Below are positions 17,194 to 25,312 of a DNA stretch of 33,714 nt, piece after piece. The DNA is from an uncultured Pseudohongiella sp. (GTDB lineage Bacteria > Pseudomonadota > Gammaproteobacteria > Pseudomonadales > Pseudohongiellaceae): NCBI GenBank assembly GCA_902597095.1, contig CACJWK010000025.1, positions 1 through 33,714 of the forward strand. Reading direction: 5' to 3'. Both the position numbers and the translations under genes were made by a program. Positions within the stretch are counted from its first letter, which is position 1. Each line of letters starts with the position of its first letter. The notes beneath the pieces were generated by a model that did no database searches, had not been told where the DNA came from, and saw nothing but the letters and a program-made list of their open reading frames with translations.

Positions 17194-17613
17194 ATGCAAC
17201 GGCGGGGCTTGATGGCTTTGCTGCTGATGATCCTGAGCGCCGCGCAGGGGCCGGTGACGGGCCAGACTCAGATAGCAAACGCGGACTGGGAAGGAGAATG
17301 GCTCGCTGAAGGCACCCTGTTCAGAATCGGAGTCACCTCAAACAACGGGTTGATGAAGATCACCCAAATAGAATCCATGGGGCAGATCTGGTCCAGCGGA
17401 GACGGCAAAGTAGACGGTAATATTGCCCGCGTAGAGGTCGAATACGCCGGCGCCACCGGCGTCATCCGGGCTGAATTACTGGACACCAAGACGGCCGTCC
17501 TGTCCGTCGCCAGCTGTCAGCCCGAATTCATGGTAGTCTGTGCGCTGTCGGAGGGCCGGCATGCAATCTTCAGAAAAGTCGCCGGCCAGGCGGCATCAGA
17601 CTCGAACAACTAG
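17194..17613 (+). CDS. Small secreted protein, unrecognised
   Basis: From ATG 17194 the product has 139 residues: a leader (RRGLMALLLMILSAAQG, cut near VTGQ) and a beta-rich mature part with WEGEWLAEGTLFRIGV, ARVEVEYAGATGVIRAEL and a pair of cysteines in VASCQPEFMVVCAL that could form a disulphide. A TTG at 17125 could extend it but would place the leader internally. It overlaps or abuts nnrU and is the last gene of the molybdo-hydroxylase series; a role in that complex is only inference. Its TAG stop (17611-17613) lies in a CTAG that also encodes the stop of the opposing clpP2 gene. Confidence 0.65.
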   Translation: MQRRGLMALLLMILSAAQGPVTGQTQIANADWEGEWLAEGTLFRIGVTSNNGLMKITQIESMGQIWSSGDGKVDGNIARVEVEYAGATGVIRAELLDTKTAVLSVASCQPEFMVVCALSEGRHAIFRKVAGQAASDSNN

Positions 17614-18200
17614 ATCTCTGAGACAGAGCTGATGACTTTACCTACGATGCCATATTCAACGGCCTCTTCCACGGTCATCCAGTAGTCGCGATCTGTATCC
17701 TGGGCAACACGATCAAGGGGCTGGCCCGTCTCGTTTGCGATCAGCTTATTAATCCGCGCTCTCATTTTGACAATCTGTTCTGCCTGAATAGCGATATCGG
17801 TCGCATCGCCACGGGCACCTCCCAGAGGTTGATGCACCAGAAAGCGGGTATTCGGCAAAGAAAAGCGATTTTCTTTCTCTGCGGCCAGATAGATCGTTGT
17901 TGCCGCGCTGGCCACCCAGCCAGTGCCAACCACTTTGACCACCGGCTGAATGAATTTAATCATGTCATAAATCACGTCGCCGGATTCAACGTGACCGCCG
18001 GGCGAGCTGATGTATAAAGTGATCGGATCATCGCCGTCTGAGGCCAGTGCCAGAAGCCGCTCAGTGACCGATCGGGCAAGCTTGTCATCAATACTGCCGA
18101 ATAGGGTGATAGCGCGCGACTTAAACAGCTTCTCATCCATAAATCCGGATCTGGCCGGAGTCCGAGTGGTCGGGTTGTCATCTTCCTGGGTGCGGTACAT
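17610..18200 (-). CDS. ClpP-like serine peptidase (ClpP2 type)
   Basis: The 196-residue protein is a ClpP-fold peptidase of the second, non-housekeeping type seen in several gammaproteobacteria (the group of Pseudomonas aeruginosa ClpP2). It has the strand LYISSPGGHVESGDVIYDMI, the nucleophile block GTGWVASAATTIYLAA (Ser in VASA), the histidine in RFLVHQPLGG and the third acid in DTDRDYWMTVEEAVEYG, so the triad looks complete. The serine block carries one extra residue relative to GMAASMGAFLLAA of standard ClpP. The usual propeptide is absent. I use the ATG at 18200 because AGGAAGG sits 5 bp upstream; the ATG at 18215 overlaps the cytochrome stop (ATGA). No clpX or clpA is nearby. Confidence 0.87.
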   Translation of the reverse strand: MYRTQEDDNPTTRTPARSGFMDEKLFKSRAITLFGSIDDKLARSVTERLLALASDGDDPITLYISSPGGHVESGDVIYDMIKFIQPVVKVVGTGWVASAATTIYLAAEKENRFSLPNTRFLVHQPLGGARGDATDIAIQAEQIVKMRARINKLIANETGQPLDRVAQDTDRDYWMTVEEAVEYGIVGKVISSVSEI

Positions 18201-18211
18201 GGTTTCCTTCC

Positions 18212-18634
18212 TCATTGAATCTTTTGCATTTCACTGGTCTCACACTCAGCCTGCTTGGTCTTTATGAAGGCAATCAACTTCCACAGGTCCTGTTTTCCTT
18301 CAGGAAAGTTATTGCCATAACCCACCATCCGGGTACCCGGCACGCCTGATGTTGTTATCTGAAAAATGTCGTCGGCGGTATTGCCATAACGCCACTGGCA
18401 GTCGAACAGATTCACTTCCTCCCCGACGCGGGGTTCTGCTTCGTGACAGAACCGAGCGCAGGTTCCGTCGTATATCCTGGCACCGTGCTCAACGGCCGCA
18501 GGATCCTGCATATAGGCGGCCAGCAGGCTCACTGGCGCTTCGGCCGCAGGCCCAGTCTTGTTGCATGCCGCGAGCAACATTGCGCTGCCAAGCCAGCAGC
18601 CGATACGTATCATTGGGAAAGAGACAAATGTCAT
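18212..18634 (-). CDS. Single-haem c-type cytochrome with CX3CH haem site, predicted lipoprotein
   Basis: The 140-residue product has a lipoprotein leader (GCWLGSAMLLAACNK, lipobox LAAC). The haem site reads GTCARFCHEAE, that is Cys-Ala-Arg-Phe-Cys-His (18443-18460 on the complement), with three residues between the cysteines instead of two. The rest looks like cytochrome c class I: an axial methionine in PGTRMVGYG, and LWKLIAFIKTKQ as the last helix. Another Cys pair (FDCQW and AEC) could form a disulphide. Its stop shares ATGA with the upstream start option of the ClpP2-like gene. CX3CH sites are rare but known. A genuine variant is more likely than an error because the flanking frame is intact. 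Confidence 0.8.
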   Translation of the reverse strand: MTFVSFPMIRIGCWLGSAMLLAACNKTGPAAEAPVSLLAAYMQDPAAVEHGARIYDGTCARFCHEAEPRVGEEVNLFDCQWRYGNTADDIFQITTSGVPGTRMVGYGNNFPEGKQDLWKLIAFIKTKQAECETSEMQKIQ

Positions 18635-18728
18635 GATTGCTTCATCAAATCCGGAGTGTCAGCTTCTGCATCTCTACTCGCCATGCGTGGCCTTGAGATC
18701 GCTAACTCTGCGCTTGCAACAGTGCCAC

Positions 18729-21212
18729 TCAGACATGGCCGCCAGAACCCTCCTCCGCACCGAGAGGTTTGAAAGAGATAAGTAACTGGGGCAACAGGGT
18801 CAGAGAACCGGTCAAGGCAACCAGCATGGCAAGACTGGTCAACAGTCCAAATACAATCGTCGGAATGAAATTCGACAGCGCCAGAATAGAAAAGCCGGCG
18901 ACAATAGTCATCGACGTAAAATACATGGCTCGCCCGATACTGTTGTGGCAGAAATGCATGGTTGCGCGATAATCACCGAAGCGGGGAAATTCACGCTTAA
19001 ACCGGTGCATGTAGTGAATGGTATTGTCGACCCCGATGCCAACGGAAATCGCTGCGATTGTGATGGTCATGATATCCAGCGGAATGTTTGCCCATCCCAT
19101 GATGCCAAGGACAAATGCGGCAGCAATGGCATTGGGGATAATGCAGATCACCGCAATGGAGAGCGAGCGAAAAAGGGCGAGAAACATCAGCATGATGGCC
19201 AGCATCACCACTCCGAGCGTCAGAATCTGTGATTGATACAGGCTCTGCAGGACGTTGTTATACATCACCAGAATACCGGTAACGCGTACGTCCTCGTCCG
19301 CCAGGCCAAACTCTTCTTCAACGCCGCGCTCTATGCGCTGCAACAGCTCATTGCGATTCAGATCGGGCGCCGATTCGATCACCCGGACATTGAATCGGGT
19401 CTGGTTGTCAGCGACCGAGATAAAGGGGGTCAGGACAGTATCCTTCAACGCCTCGGGAATCCGGTTGTAAAGGATTGCCCAGAGAAACCCATCTACTTCT
19501 TGGTTGCCATTGAGTTTTTCAGCCAGTTGCACAATGGCGCCGAACGAGAGCACCTTGCCGGTTTGCAGATCGGCATCAAGGTATTCATGAATGGCTTTAA
19601 TCTGTTCCATTTTCGGGGCAGTAAACCAATAGGCGTCATCACTGCCGCTGTCTGAAAACCCGTCATCGAATCCATCGTCGAATCCATCGTCGAATGGCGC
19701 TCCGCCATCTGGCAGATCGACCACGACATCAAAGGACAGAGTGCCACCGAGCTTCTCATCAAACAGGCTCATGCCCTGATAAATTTCTGTGCTTTCTCTG
19801 AAGTAATCGATGAAGCTGTTTTCCACCCTCAGCTGGCTCAGTCCCATCATGCTGAACAGCAGTATCAGGCCGTAGATCACCAGGACGGTGTTGTTCAACC
19901 TGTCTGTCGCACGGGCGAGAAAGCCGGTCAAATTCAGACGAAGACCAGTACCGAGCTGGCTTTCGTCAGCCTTGAGCAAGCTCATGATAGAAGGAAAAAG
20001 TGTGAAGGCGACCAGTAAAGCAGTCACCACACCCATCATCATCATCCAGCCAAACGTGATTATTGGCAAAATCCCGCTCACAACCAGAGAACCGAACGCG
20101 ACCAGGGTAGTCAGCGCCGTGTAGAGGCAGGGGCGATACATGCTAAGAACCGCATGCCTGAGCAGCCTATCGTGATCACTGTGGTGTCGGGTCGCCCTTA
20201 ATTCCCGATAACGTACGGTCAGATGCACAGTGAGTGAAATCGTGATGATCAACAGCAATGAAATAAAATTAGAAGAAACAACGGTGACACGCCAGTCCAT
20301 CAGTCCGAGGACTCCGACCATGATGACGCCGGCAACCGCGCAACAGGCCAGCGGTATTGCCACCCATCGTAACTTGCGAAAAATAAGACCGAGAGCAAAG
20401 ACAATAAGAAGAACTACGGCAATACTGAAGTTACTGAGATCGCCCTGCACAAAGGTCACCAAATCGTCGGCTATCATTGGTGCGCCGCCCAGATAGATCT
20501 CCGCGCCATCCCGATACCTATCGAGCGTTGCCCGTACTTCACTGATCAATTCGTGCTGCCGATCTGCCGCCTGCACACTGTAATTGGCATATTCCGCCTC
20601 AACCTGACTCAGCTCGGCCAACTGTTCAGGGCTGGCGTCGCCGGCGCGGCTCAGATTCCTCAGCTCCGAGCGACGATTAACCAACGAGCGGGCTTTTTCG
20701 TCGAGGGCAAAGCTCACCTGAATACCGGCTGTCTCACCGTCAGGACTCAGCAGCGCATTGCGGAAAACAGGACTGGTCATGATCTCCTCTTGTGCCGCAG
20801 CAAGATCTGTTTCCGGTGCCAGCAGGGTCAGGTAATCTTCAGAGATACCGGTAAGCGGGGTATCACCAAAAATTGGCACGGCCAGAATACTGTTCACAGA
20901 TTCCACCAGATCAATGGCCAGAAGATCTTCGCTGAGGCGCCCGAGCAACTGCAGTTCGGCAGGGTCAAATAAGTTACCATCAGGAGAGTAGGCAACAGTT
21001 ACCGAATCGGCAGTGCCGTAGCGGTTATTGATCTCCCTTGAGAATTCAAGATCGGGGTCATTTTCCAGCAGCAAGGAGTCTGCCGACGCGTCCAGCCGGA
21101 AATTCTGCGCATGCCAGGCGAAAAAGACCACCAGCGCCAGCAGCATGACAATGACCAGCTTTGGTCTTTCAAAAACAGAGTGGGAATAGAGCCGGGCGAT
21201 CTTCGAAGTCAT
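18729..21212 (-). CDS. MMPL/RND-superfamily exporter (first of two)
   Basis: The 827-residue protein shows the MMPL duplication: one N-terminal membrane helix (LVIVMLLALVVFFAW), a large periplasmic loop (about 35-245), five helices, a second lone helix (VLVIYGLILLFSMMGL), another loop and five final helices. The intramembrane proton-relay type motif is SVGIGVDNTIHYMHRF near residue 720. Loop 2 has an odd acidic insert, PFDDGFDDGFDDGFSDSGSD, encoded by a 12-bp repeat. MMPL proteins move lipids or hydrophobic compounds; the cargo is unknown. The ATG at 21212 is used; a GTG at 21224 is possible and neither has a clear RBS. It faces the redoxin gene across a 459-bp intergenic region. Confidence 0.88.
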   Translation of the reverse strand: MTSKIARLYSHSVFERPKLVIVMLLALVVFFAWHAQNFRLDASADSLLLENDPDLEFSREINNRYGTADSVTVAYSPDGNLFDPAELQLLGRLSEDLLAIDLVESVNSILAVPIFGDTPLTGISEDYLTLLAPETDLAAAQEEIMTSPVFRNALLSPDGETAGIQVSFALDEKARSLVNRRSELRNLSRAGDASPEQLAELSQVEAEYANYSVQAADRQHELISEVRATLDRYRDGAEIYLGGAPMIADDLVTFVQGDLSNFSIAVVLLIVFALGLIFRKLRWVAIPLACCAVAGVIMVGVLGLMDWRVTVVSSNFISLLLIITISLTVHLTVRYRELRATRHHSDHDRLLRHAVLSMYRPCLYTALTTLVAFGSLVVSGILPIITFGWMMMMGVVTALLVAFTLFPSIMSLLKADESQLGTGLRLNLTGFLARATDRLNNTVLVIYGLILLFSMMGLSQLRVENSFIDYFRESTEIYQGMSLFDEKLGGTLSFDVVVDLPDGGAPFDDGFDDGFDDGFSDSGSDDAYWFTAPKMEQIKAIHEYLDADLQTGKVLSFGAIVQLAEKLNGNQEVDGFLWAILYNRIPEALKDTVLTPFISVADNQTRFNVRVIESAPDLNRNELLQRIERGVEEEFGLADEDVRVTGILVMYNNVLQSLYQSQILTLGVVMLAIMLMFLALFRSLSIAVICIIPNAIAAAFVLGIMGWANIPLDIMTITIAAISVGIGVDNTIHYMHRFKREFPRFGDYRATMHFCHNSIGRAMYFTSMTIVAGFSILALSNFIPTIVFGLLTSLAMLVALTGSLTLLPQLLISFKPLGAEEGSGGHV
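19656..19695. repeat. 12-bp tandem repeat coding for Asp-Asp-Gly-Phe
   Basis: GAATCCATCGTC occurs twice exactly (19668-19679 and 19680-19691), with a diverged copy before and a partial one after. On the coding strand it gives three successive DDGF units in the second periplasmic loop of the MMPL protein. In-frame unit length means copy-number change would not break the gene. Confidence 0.85.
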
Positions 21213-21671
21213 AGTTCTGTGCACTGTGCTGGTACGGCTGGAACTATACGCTGTTTCCCTTCAGTTATCGATTGGCACCACCCGGCGAGAGTGCCAAGCG
21301 CGATCACCATTTTCAGTGCGCCGGGGCTAAGGCCTGAACGTCCCTGCCGGGAAGTCTTCAGGCGGGCCTCTCGGGCTGAACAATGGCACTCTGGCATACC
21401 CCTGATCTGCGTTTTCCTGTTCAGTTTTTTTTGTAAGTAGTTGTTTTTAATATATTAAAAGAAAATCTATGTCGCCATTCTCACTTCAGCAGCAGCGACT
21501 CAGATTGAAACTGGGCTGGCGGGTTGAAAGTTGTTAATATCGCCTCTACCGTATTTAATAATAATGCGCTTCGCGTAAACATCAGGGCAGTTGTAAGATC
21601 ACCGATTGGCGCGGGGATTCGGGAGCCGCGCCCTAACAGAAGTAAAATTGAGCAGAGACTAGGAGTCAGTG
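21213..21671. other. Intergenic region between divergent MMPL and redoxin genes
   Basis: This 459-bp stretch has no convincing gene. It holds a bulged hairpin (GCCTGAA 21332-21338 with TTCAGGC 21357-21363; inner TCCC 21341-21344 with GGGA 21349-21352), an AT-rich tract near 21426-21470 and the promoter candidate at 21531-21559. The hairpin lacks a T-run on either strand. Confidence 0.6.
21531..21559 (+). promoter_or_regulatory. Sigma-70-like promoter candidate for the redoxin gene
   Basis: TTGTTA (21531-21536) and TTTAAT (21554-21559) are separated by 17 bp. They match the consensus at 5/6 for the -10 and 4/6 for the -35, 113 bp upstream of the ATG at 21672. The region is AT-rich relative to its surroundings. 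Confidence 0.5.
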
Positions 21672-22268
21672 ATGAATTGGTTGAACAGGTTAATCGTTGC
21701 CCTCGCCGCTGCGACCATTTCGGCCGCTTCGATGGGCGATGAGTGGCTGCGGTCGATTCCGGAATTTGAGCTTACTGATCATCTCGGTGAGGTTCATACG
21801 CTGGAGAGCTATGAGGCCTATGATTACGTCGTGTTTTATGTTCAGGGTGTAGGCTGTCCAATTGCGCGCATCGCCCTGCCAAACTACCGGGCCGTTCGCG
21901 ATGAGTTCGCCGATAGGAACATTGAGTTCACCATGTTCAACTCGAACATTCAGGACAATCTTCCAAGAATTGCAAAAGAAGCAGGCGAGTTCGGAATCGA
22001 CTTTCCCATTATGAAAGATGAGGGGCAGCACCTGGCTAAGGCTCTCGGCGTTGAGCGCACAGCTGAGGTGTTTATCGTCAACCCCCGCACCCGTGAGGTG
22101 TTGTTTCGCGGCCCCATCAACGACCAGCTGGGTTACGAAACTCAGCGGAATGAGGCCAGCGAGCACTATCTGAAGGATGCTCTCAATACTGTACTCGCCG
22201 GCGGCGTGGTCAACATGGATGACATTCCCGATTCCAAGGGCTGTCTAGTAGCAATCTTCGACACCTAG
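21672..22268 (+). CDS. Exported redoxin (AhpC/TSA-like), one cysteine at the active-site position
   Basis: The 198 residues begin with a leader (RLIVALAAATISAASMG), then a thioredoxin-fold peroxiredoxin-like domain. It has IPEFELTDHLGEVHTL, VVFYVQGVGCPIARIALP (Cys at the peroxidatic site but without the second CxxC cysteine), IMKDEGQHLAKALGVERTAE and VFIVNPRTREVLFRGPIND. A second cysteine occurs far downstream (KGCLVAIF). The ATG at 21672 is preceded by AGGAG with 6-bp spacing, so it is preferred over the GTG three bases upstream. The family often precedes cytochrome and copper-monooxygenase modules, like those fused in the protein at 28825-30534. It ends at a strong terminator. A periplasmic thiol or peroxide role is inferred. 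Confidence 0.84.
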   Translation: MNWLNRLIVALAAATISAASMGDEWLRSIPEFELTDHLGEVHTLESYEAYDYVVFYVQGVGCPIARIALPNYRAVRDEFADRNIEFTMFNSNIQDNLPRIAKEAGEFGIDFPIMKDEGQHLAKALGVERTAEVFIVNPRTREVLFRGPINDQLGYETQRNEASEHYLKDALNTVLAGGVVNMDDIPDSKGCLVAIFDT

Positions 22269-22296
22269 TCGGAAGCTTCAGTTTTCGCGTAACCCC

Positions 22297-22324
22297 AAAA
22301 AGGGAGGCTCTGCCTCCCTTTTTT
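22297..22324. terminator. Intrinsic terminator after the redoxin gene
   Basis: The stem AAAAAGGGAGGC (22297-22308) pairs with GCCTCCCTTTTT (22312-22323) around a 3-base loop, followed by one further T (six in the tract). It is 28 bp after the stop codon and separates the redoxin from the following MMPL gene. Confidence 0.94.
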
Positions 22325-22383
22325 GTGAGCACCGGTTGTGTTTAAGATTACCGTTTAACTTTAAAATCGCGATCCGTCTAACC

Positions 22384-24705
22384 ATGCCAATCGATTTTTC
22401 AGCCTTTGCGAAGAAACTTGCAGCACGTTGCGTCAGGTCTCGCCTGCCTTTTTTCCTCGGGAGCTGCGTGGCAATCAGCGTGCTAGCTAGCGGACTGCTC
22501 TCGACCCGCTTTGATGGCACATTCAATGCGCTGCTCACGCAAAGTGACCCCTACCTCGATGAATTGGAGCTTATGGACCAGGAGTTTCCAATTCCTACAG
22601 AGGCTGCATTTATCTTTGTAGCGCCTCCGGGCGAGACCGTATTCACTCAGGCGACGCTGGGGGCTATCAATGACCTTCGGGAGAGCTATGCTGCGATACC
22701 TCACGCCGGATATCTGTCCACCATCCTGAATTGGATTTCACCCGAAACCCAACGTCGGCTGTTCGCAAAGAGTATCAACGAGTACAGCGAATCCGAACTT
22801 GCCGAGCTGGCCCAATCGGCGGTGCAGGATCGATTGCTTACCAACAATTTGTTAAGCCAGGACGCCAGCCTGACGTTTGGAAATTTAGAACTGGACGCGA
22901 GAGATGCGACCACCAGCGAAAGGTTAGAAATCGCCTCGGCAATTCAGCAGCTGCGGGACGACATTCGACAGCGTCATCCGGGCGTCGAACTTTATGTCGG
23001 CTCGGACATGATCCTGGAGCAGTCCAGCCAGAGCGCAATGATCGAAGATCTGACCAGCCTGTTGCCAATCGTCATCCTCATCTGCGTGCTGGTAATCTGC
23101 TATTGTTTTCGTTCACTCACTCTTGGCGCCTGCATTCTGGTTCATGTGGTGGTAACTGCAGCATGCTCGGTTGGAACAGTCAATTATCTGGGTTTTTCAT
23201 TCAACAACATTTCTATCATTGCGCCGTTAGTGGTAATCATCATCGCTGTCGCCAACAGCGTTCATATCATTTCAATCTACAAACAGGCACTCGTATCGGG
23301 CATGGGCAGGCTTTCGGCCATGGAGCACAGCCTGTCCTATAATTTTCAGCCGGTCTCTCTGGCAGCGTTGACCACAGCGATCGGATTTTCTTCGCTCAAT
23401 ATGACCTCCTCACCTGCAATACAGGATTTTGGTCAGATCGTGGCTGTCGGAATCGTTTTCGCCTATGGCCTGACCTTAACCATGCTGCCGGCCACCATGG
23501 TCTGGTTCACCGCCCTAGGCAAACAGGATGTGCCGGATCAAACCGTTTTCATGCAGCGCCTGCTTGACCGCGTCATCGCTTTCACCAACACACACGACAA
23601 GTCTATTTTTCTGCTCTTCTCGGGCCTGGCATTGGGCACCGCAATGCTCCTTCCGCTCAACGAAACCGATTTTAATCGACTCGATTTCATCGCCAACGAT
23701 GGTGATATACGCGAGTACTATGATCAGGTAGCAGAGAAGATGAACCGCGGACCTGCTCTGACCTATGCAATCAAGACGCCCGACCGGAACGGAATCGTTG
23801 ATGTCGGCTTTTTACAGGAGGTAGAGGCGTTTACCGGATGGCTGGCCAGTCTCGAGAGCGTGGAGTCGGTCGCCAGCCTCAACGACGTGCTCAAGACAAT
23901 TAACCAATTCATCAACGACCAGAATCCGGAATACTTTTACTTACCGGACACTGAAGGAACCGTTGAAAACTACCTGGACGCTTTTAGGCTGGTCAATAGC
24001 AGAGAGTTCCCCATAAGCGGTTTCGTCAGTGATGATCTATCTGCCATGACCGTGTTCATCAACGCAACACAAATCTCCAATCAGGAAGTGCTGGATCTCG
24101 ACATTCAGATCACCCAGAAATTTTCTGAAATTTTCACTGATGCTGAACTGATTCATGGCAGCGGGCTGCTGCTGTTCTCGAGAATGGACGAACTGGTAAC
24201 CACCGAGTTGCTGCAGGGGTACTCCGTCAGTCTCCTGCTGATAACGCTGACTCTGGTGCTTGGCTTCGGGAGCACCTACTTCGGAATTCTCAGCGTGCTG
24301 CCCAATCTACTTCCTGCAACCATGGTCTTTGGCTTTTGGGCTATTCTGGTTGGACAACTGGACCCCTTTGTAATGATGCTGTTCAGCATAAGCATCGGTC
24401 TGGTTGTGGATGACACGGTGCATATCCTCAGCCACTATCTGGAGAGTCGCCGGGGCGGTGTTTCTCAGTCAGAGGCTGTTGCCCACTCGATACAGATAGC
24501 CGGTCCGGCTCTGACGGTCACCACCCTGGTGCTGGCACTGGGAACCACCATCTTGATTTTCGCCAACACCATCTATTTCCAGCAGTCAGCCAAACTGCTT
24601 GTACCTATCGTCATTCTGGCGCTGGTGCTCGACTTGGTCTACTTACCGACGATACTGAAACGTTTCGACAACAAATTCTCGAACGACTCTGGCGCAAATA
24701 TCTGA
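22384..24705 (+). CDS. MMPL/RND-superfamily exporter (second of two)
   Basis: The 773-residue protein has the same two-fold plan: helix FFLGSCVAISVLASGLL, periplasmic loop (about 40-220), helices from LTSLLPIVILICVLVICYC on, then LLFSGLALGTAMLLPL, a second loop and the last helices. SIGLVVDDTVHILSHYLE is the relay motif in the C-terminal half; the corresponding N-terminal site reads VVIIIAVANSVHIISIYK. It is shorter than the 18729-21212 exporter and lacks its acidic repeat. I start at ATG 22384, though a GTG at 22336 is in frame; TTGTGT and TTTAAA upstream could be promoter hexamers. It lies 13 bp before the thioesterase gene and is probably co-transcribed with it. The cargo, likely lipid-like, is not known. 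Confidence 0.88.
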   Translation: MPIDFSAFAKKLAARCVRSRLPFFLGSCVAISVLASGLLSTRFDGTFNALLTQSDPYLDELELMDQEFPIPTEAAFIFVAPPGETVFTQATLGAINDLRESYAAIPHAGYLSTILNWISPETQRRLFAKSINEYSESELAELAQSAVQDRLLTNNLLSQDASLTFGNLELDARDATTSERLEIASAIQQLRDDIRQRHPGVELYVGSDMILEQSSQSAMIEDLTSLLPIVILICVLVICYCFRSLTLGACILVHVVVTAACSVGTVNYLGFSFNNISIIAPLVVIIIAVANSVHIISIYKQALVSGMGRLSAMEHSLSYNFQPVSLAALTTAIGFSSLNMTSSPAIQDFGQIVAVGIVFAYGLTLTMLPATMVWFTALGKQDVPDQTVFMQRLLDRVIAFTNTHDKSIFLLFSGLALGTAMLLPLNETDFNRLDFIANDGDIREYYDQVAEKMNRGPALTYAIKTPDRNGIVDVGFLQEVEAFTGWLASLESVESVASLNDVLKTINQFINDQNPEYFYLPDTEGTVENYLDAFRLVNSREFPISGFVSDDLSAMTVFINATQISNQEVLDLDIQITQKFSEIFTDAELIHGSGLLLFSRMDELVTTELLQGYSVSLLLITLTLVLGFGSTYFGILSVLPNLLPATMVFGFWAILVGQLDPFVMMLFSISIGLVVDDTVHILSHYLESRRGGVSQSEAVAHSIQIAGPALTVTTLVLALGTTILIFANTIYFQQSAKLLVPIVILALVLDLVYLPTILKRFDNKFSNDSGANI

Positions 24706-24718
24706 ATTGGAGTAACGC

Positions 24719-25312
24719 ATGGTCAGCAAAGATGAAATGATTGCCTTCTTCCGGTGTGAGTTTCCCAAGGCGCGCTATGTCATTGAGGATTTCACCGATA
24801 ACTCGGTTGTGGTGAGGCATCAGGTAGGAGAGCGAGATTTACGAGCGGGTGGAACGGTCTCTGGCCCGACCATGATGGCGTTGGCGGATACCGTTCTGTA
24901 TGTCGCACTTTTGCGAGAAATCGGTCTGGTGCCGTTTGCGGTCACCACCAGCCTCAACTTCAATTTTCTAAGAAAGCCAGTGGCTGACCGGGATTTGCTG
25001 GCGGAATGCAAACTGCTAAAACGGGGTAAGTCTCTCGCTGTCGGGGAAGTATCTATCTGTTCCGAGGGCGATGAGGCCCCGGTCGCGCATGCCACCGGAA
25101 CCTACTCAATACCCCCCGACCGCCAAAAGTTGGCGAACCCTGGCGACAGACCTCAGTCTTCAAAAACCACTGTAAAGGATACGGGTACTGCCCGACTGAT
25201 ACTCGGCAAGCCGGCGACCTCGCGCAGCGCCTCCACCCCCGCCGCCAGATCAAAGCTTTCCGCATTAACCACTATGGGCTTAAGAGTAGTGGCCATCAGC
25301 CCGTCTTCCTGA
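24719..25312 (+). CDS. Hotdog-fold thioesterase (PaaI-like) with antisense-overlapping C-terminal tail
   Basis: Residues 1-140 form a hotdog thioesterase: VVVRHQVGERDLRAGGTVSG, the central helix PTMMALADTVLYVALL with the family Asp, TTSLNFNFLRKPV and VGEVSICSEGD. Such enzymes hydrolyse acyl-CoA thioesters. Residues from about 145 to 197 (after SIPPDRQ) are Ser/Thr/Lys-rich and lie antisense to the 3' end of yceI (160 bp shared), so they look like read-through rather than a domain. GGAG sits 7 bp before the ATG. It follows the MMPL exporter by 13 bp, which suggests acyl-chain or lipid handling as a joint job; that is inference. Confidence 0.82.
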   Translation: MVSKDEMIAFFRCEFPKARYVIEDFTDNSVVVRHQVGERDLRAGGTVSGPTMMALADTVLYVALLREIGLVPFAVTTSLNFNFLRKPVADRDLLAECKLLKRGKSLAVGEVSICSEGDEAPVAHATGTYSIPPDRQKLANPGDRPQSSKTTVKDTGTARLILGKPATSRSASTPAARSKLSALTTMGLRVVAISPSS

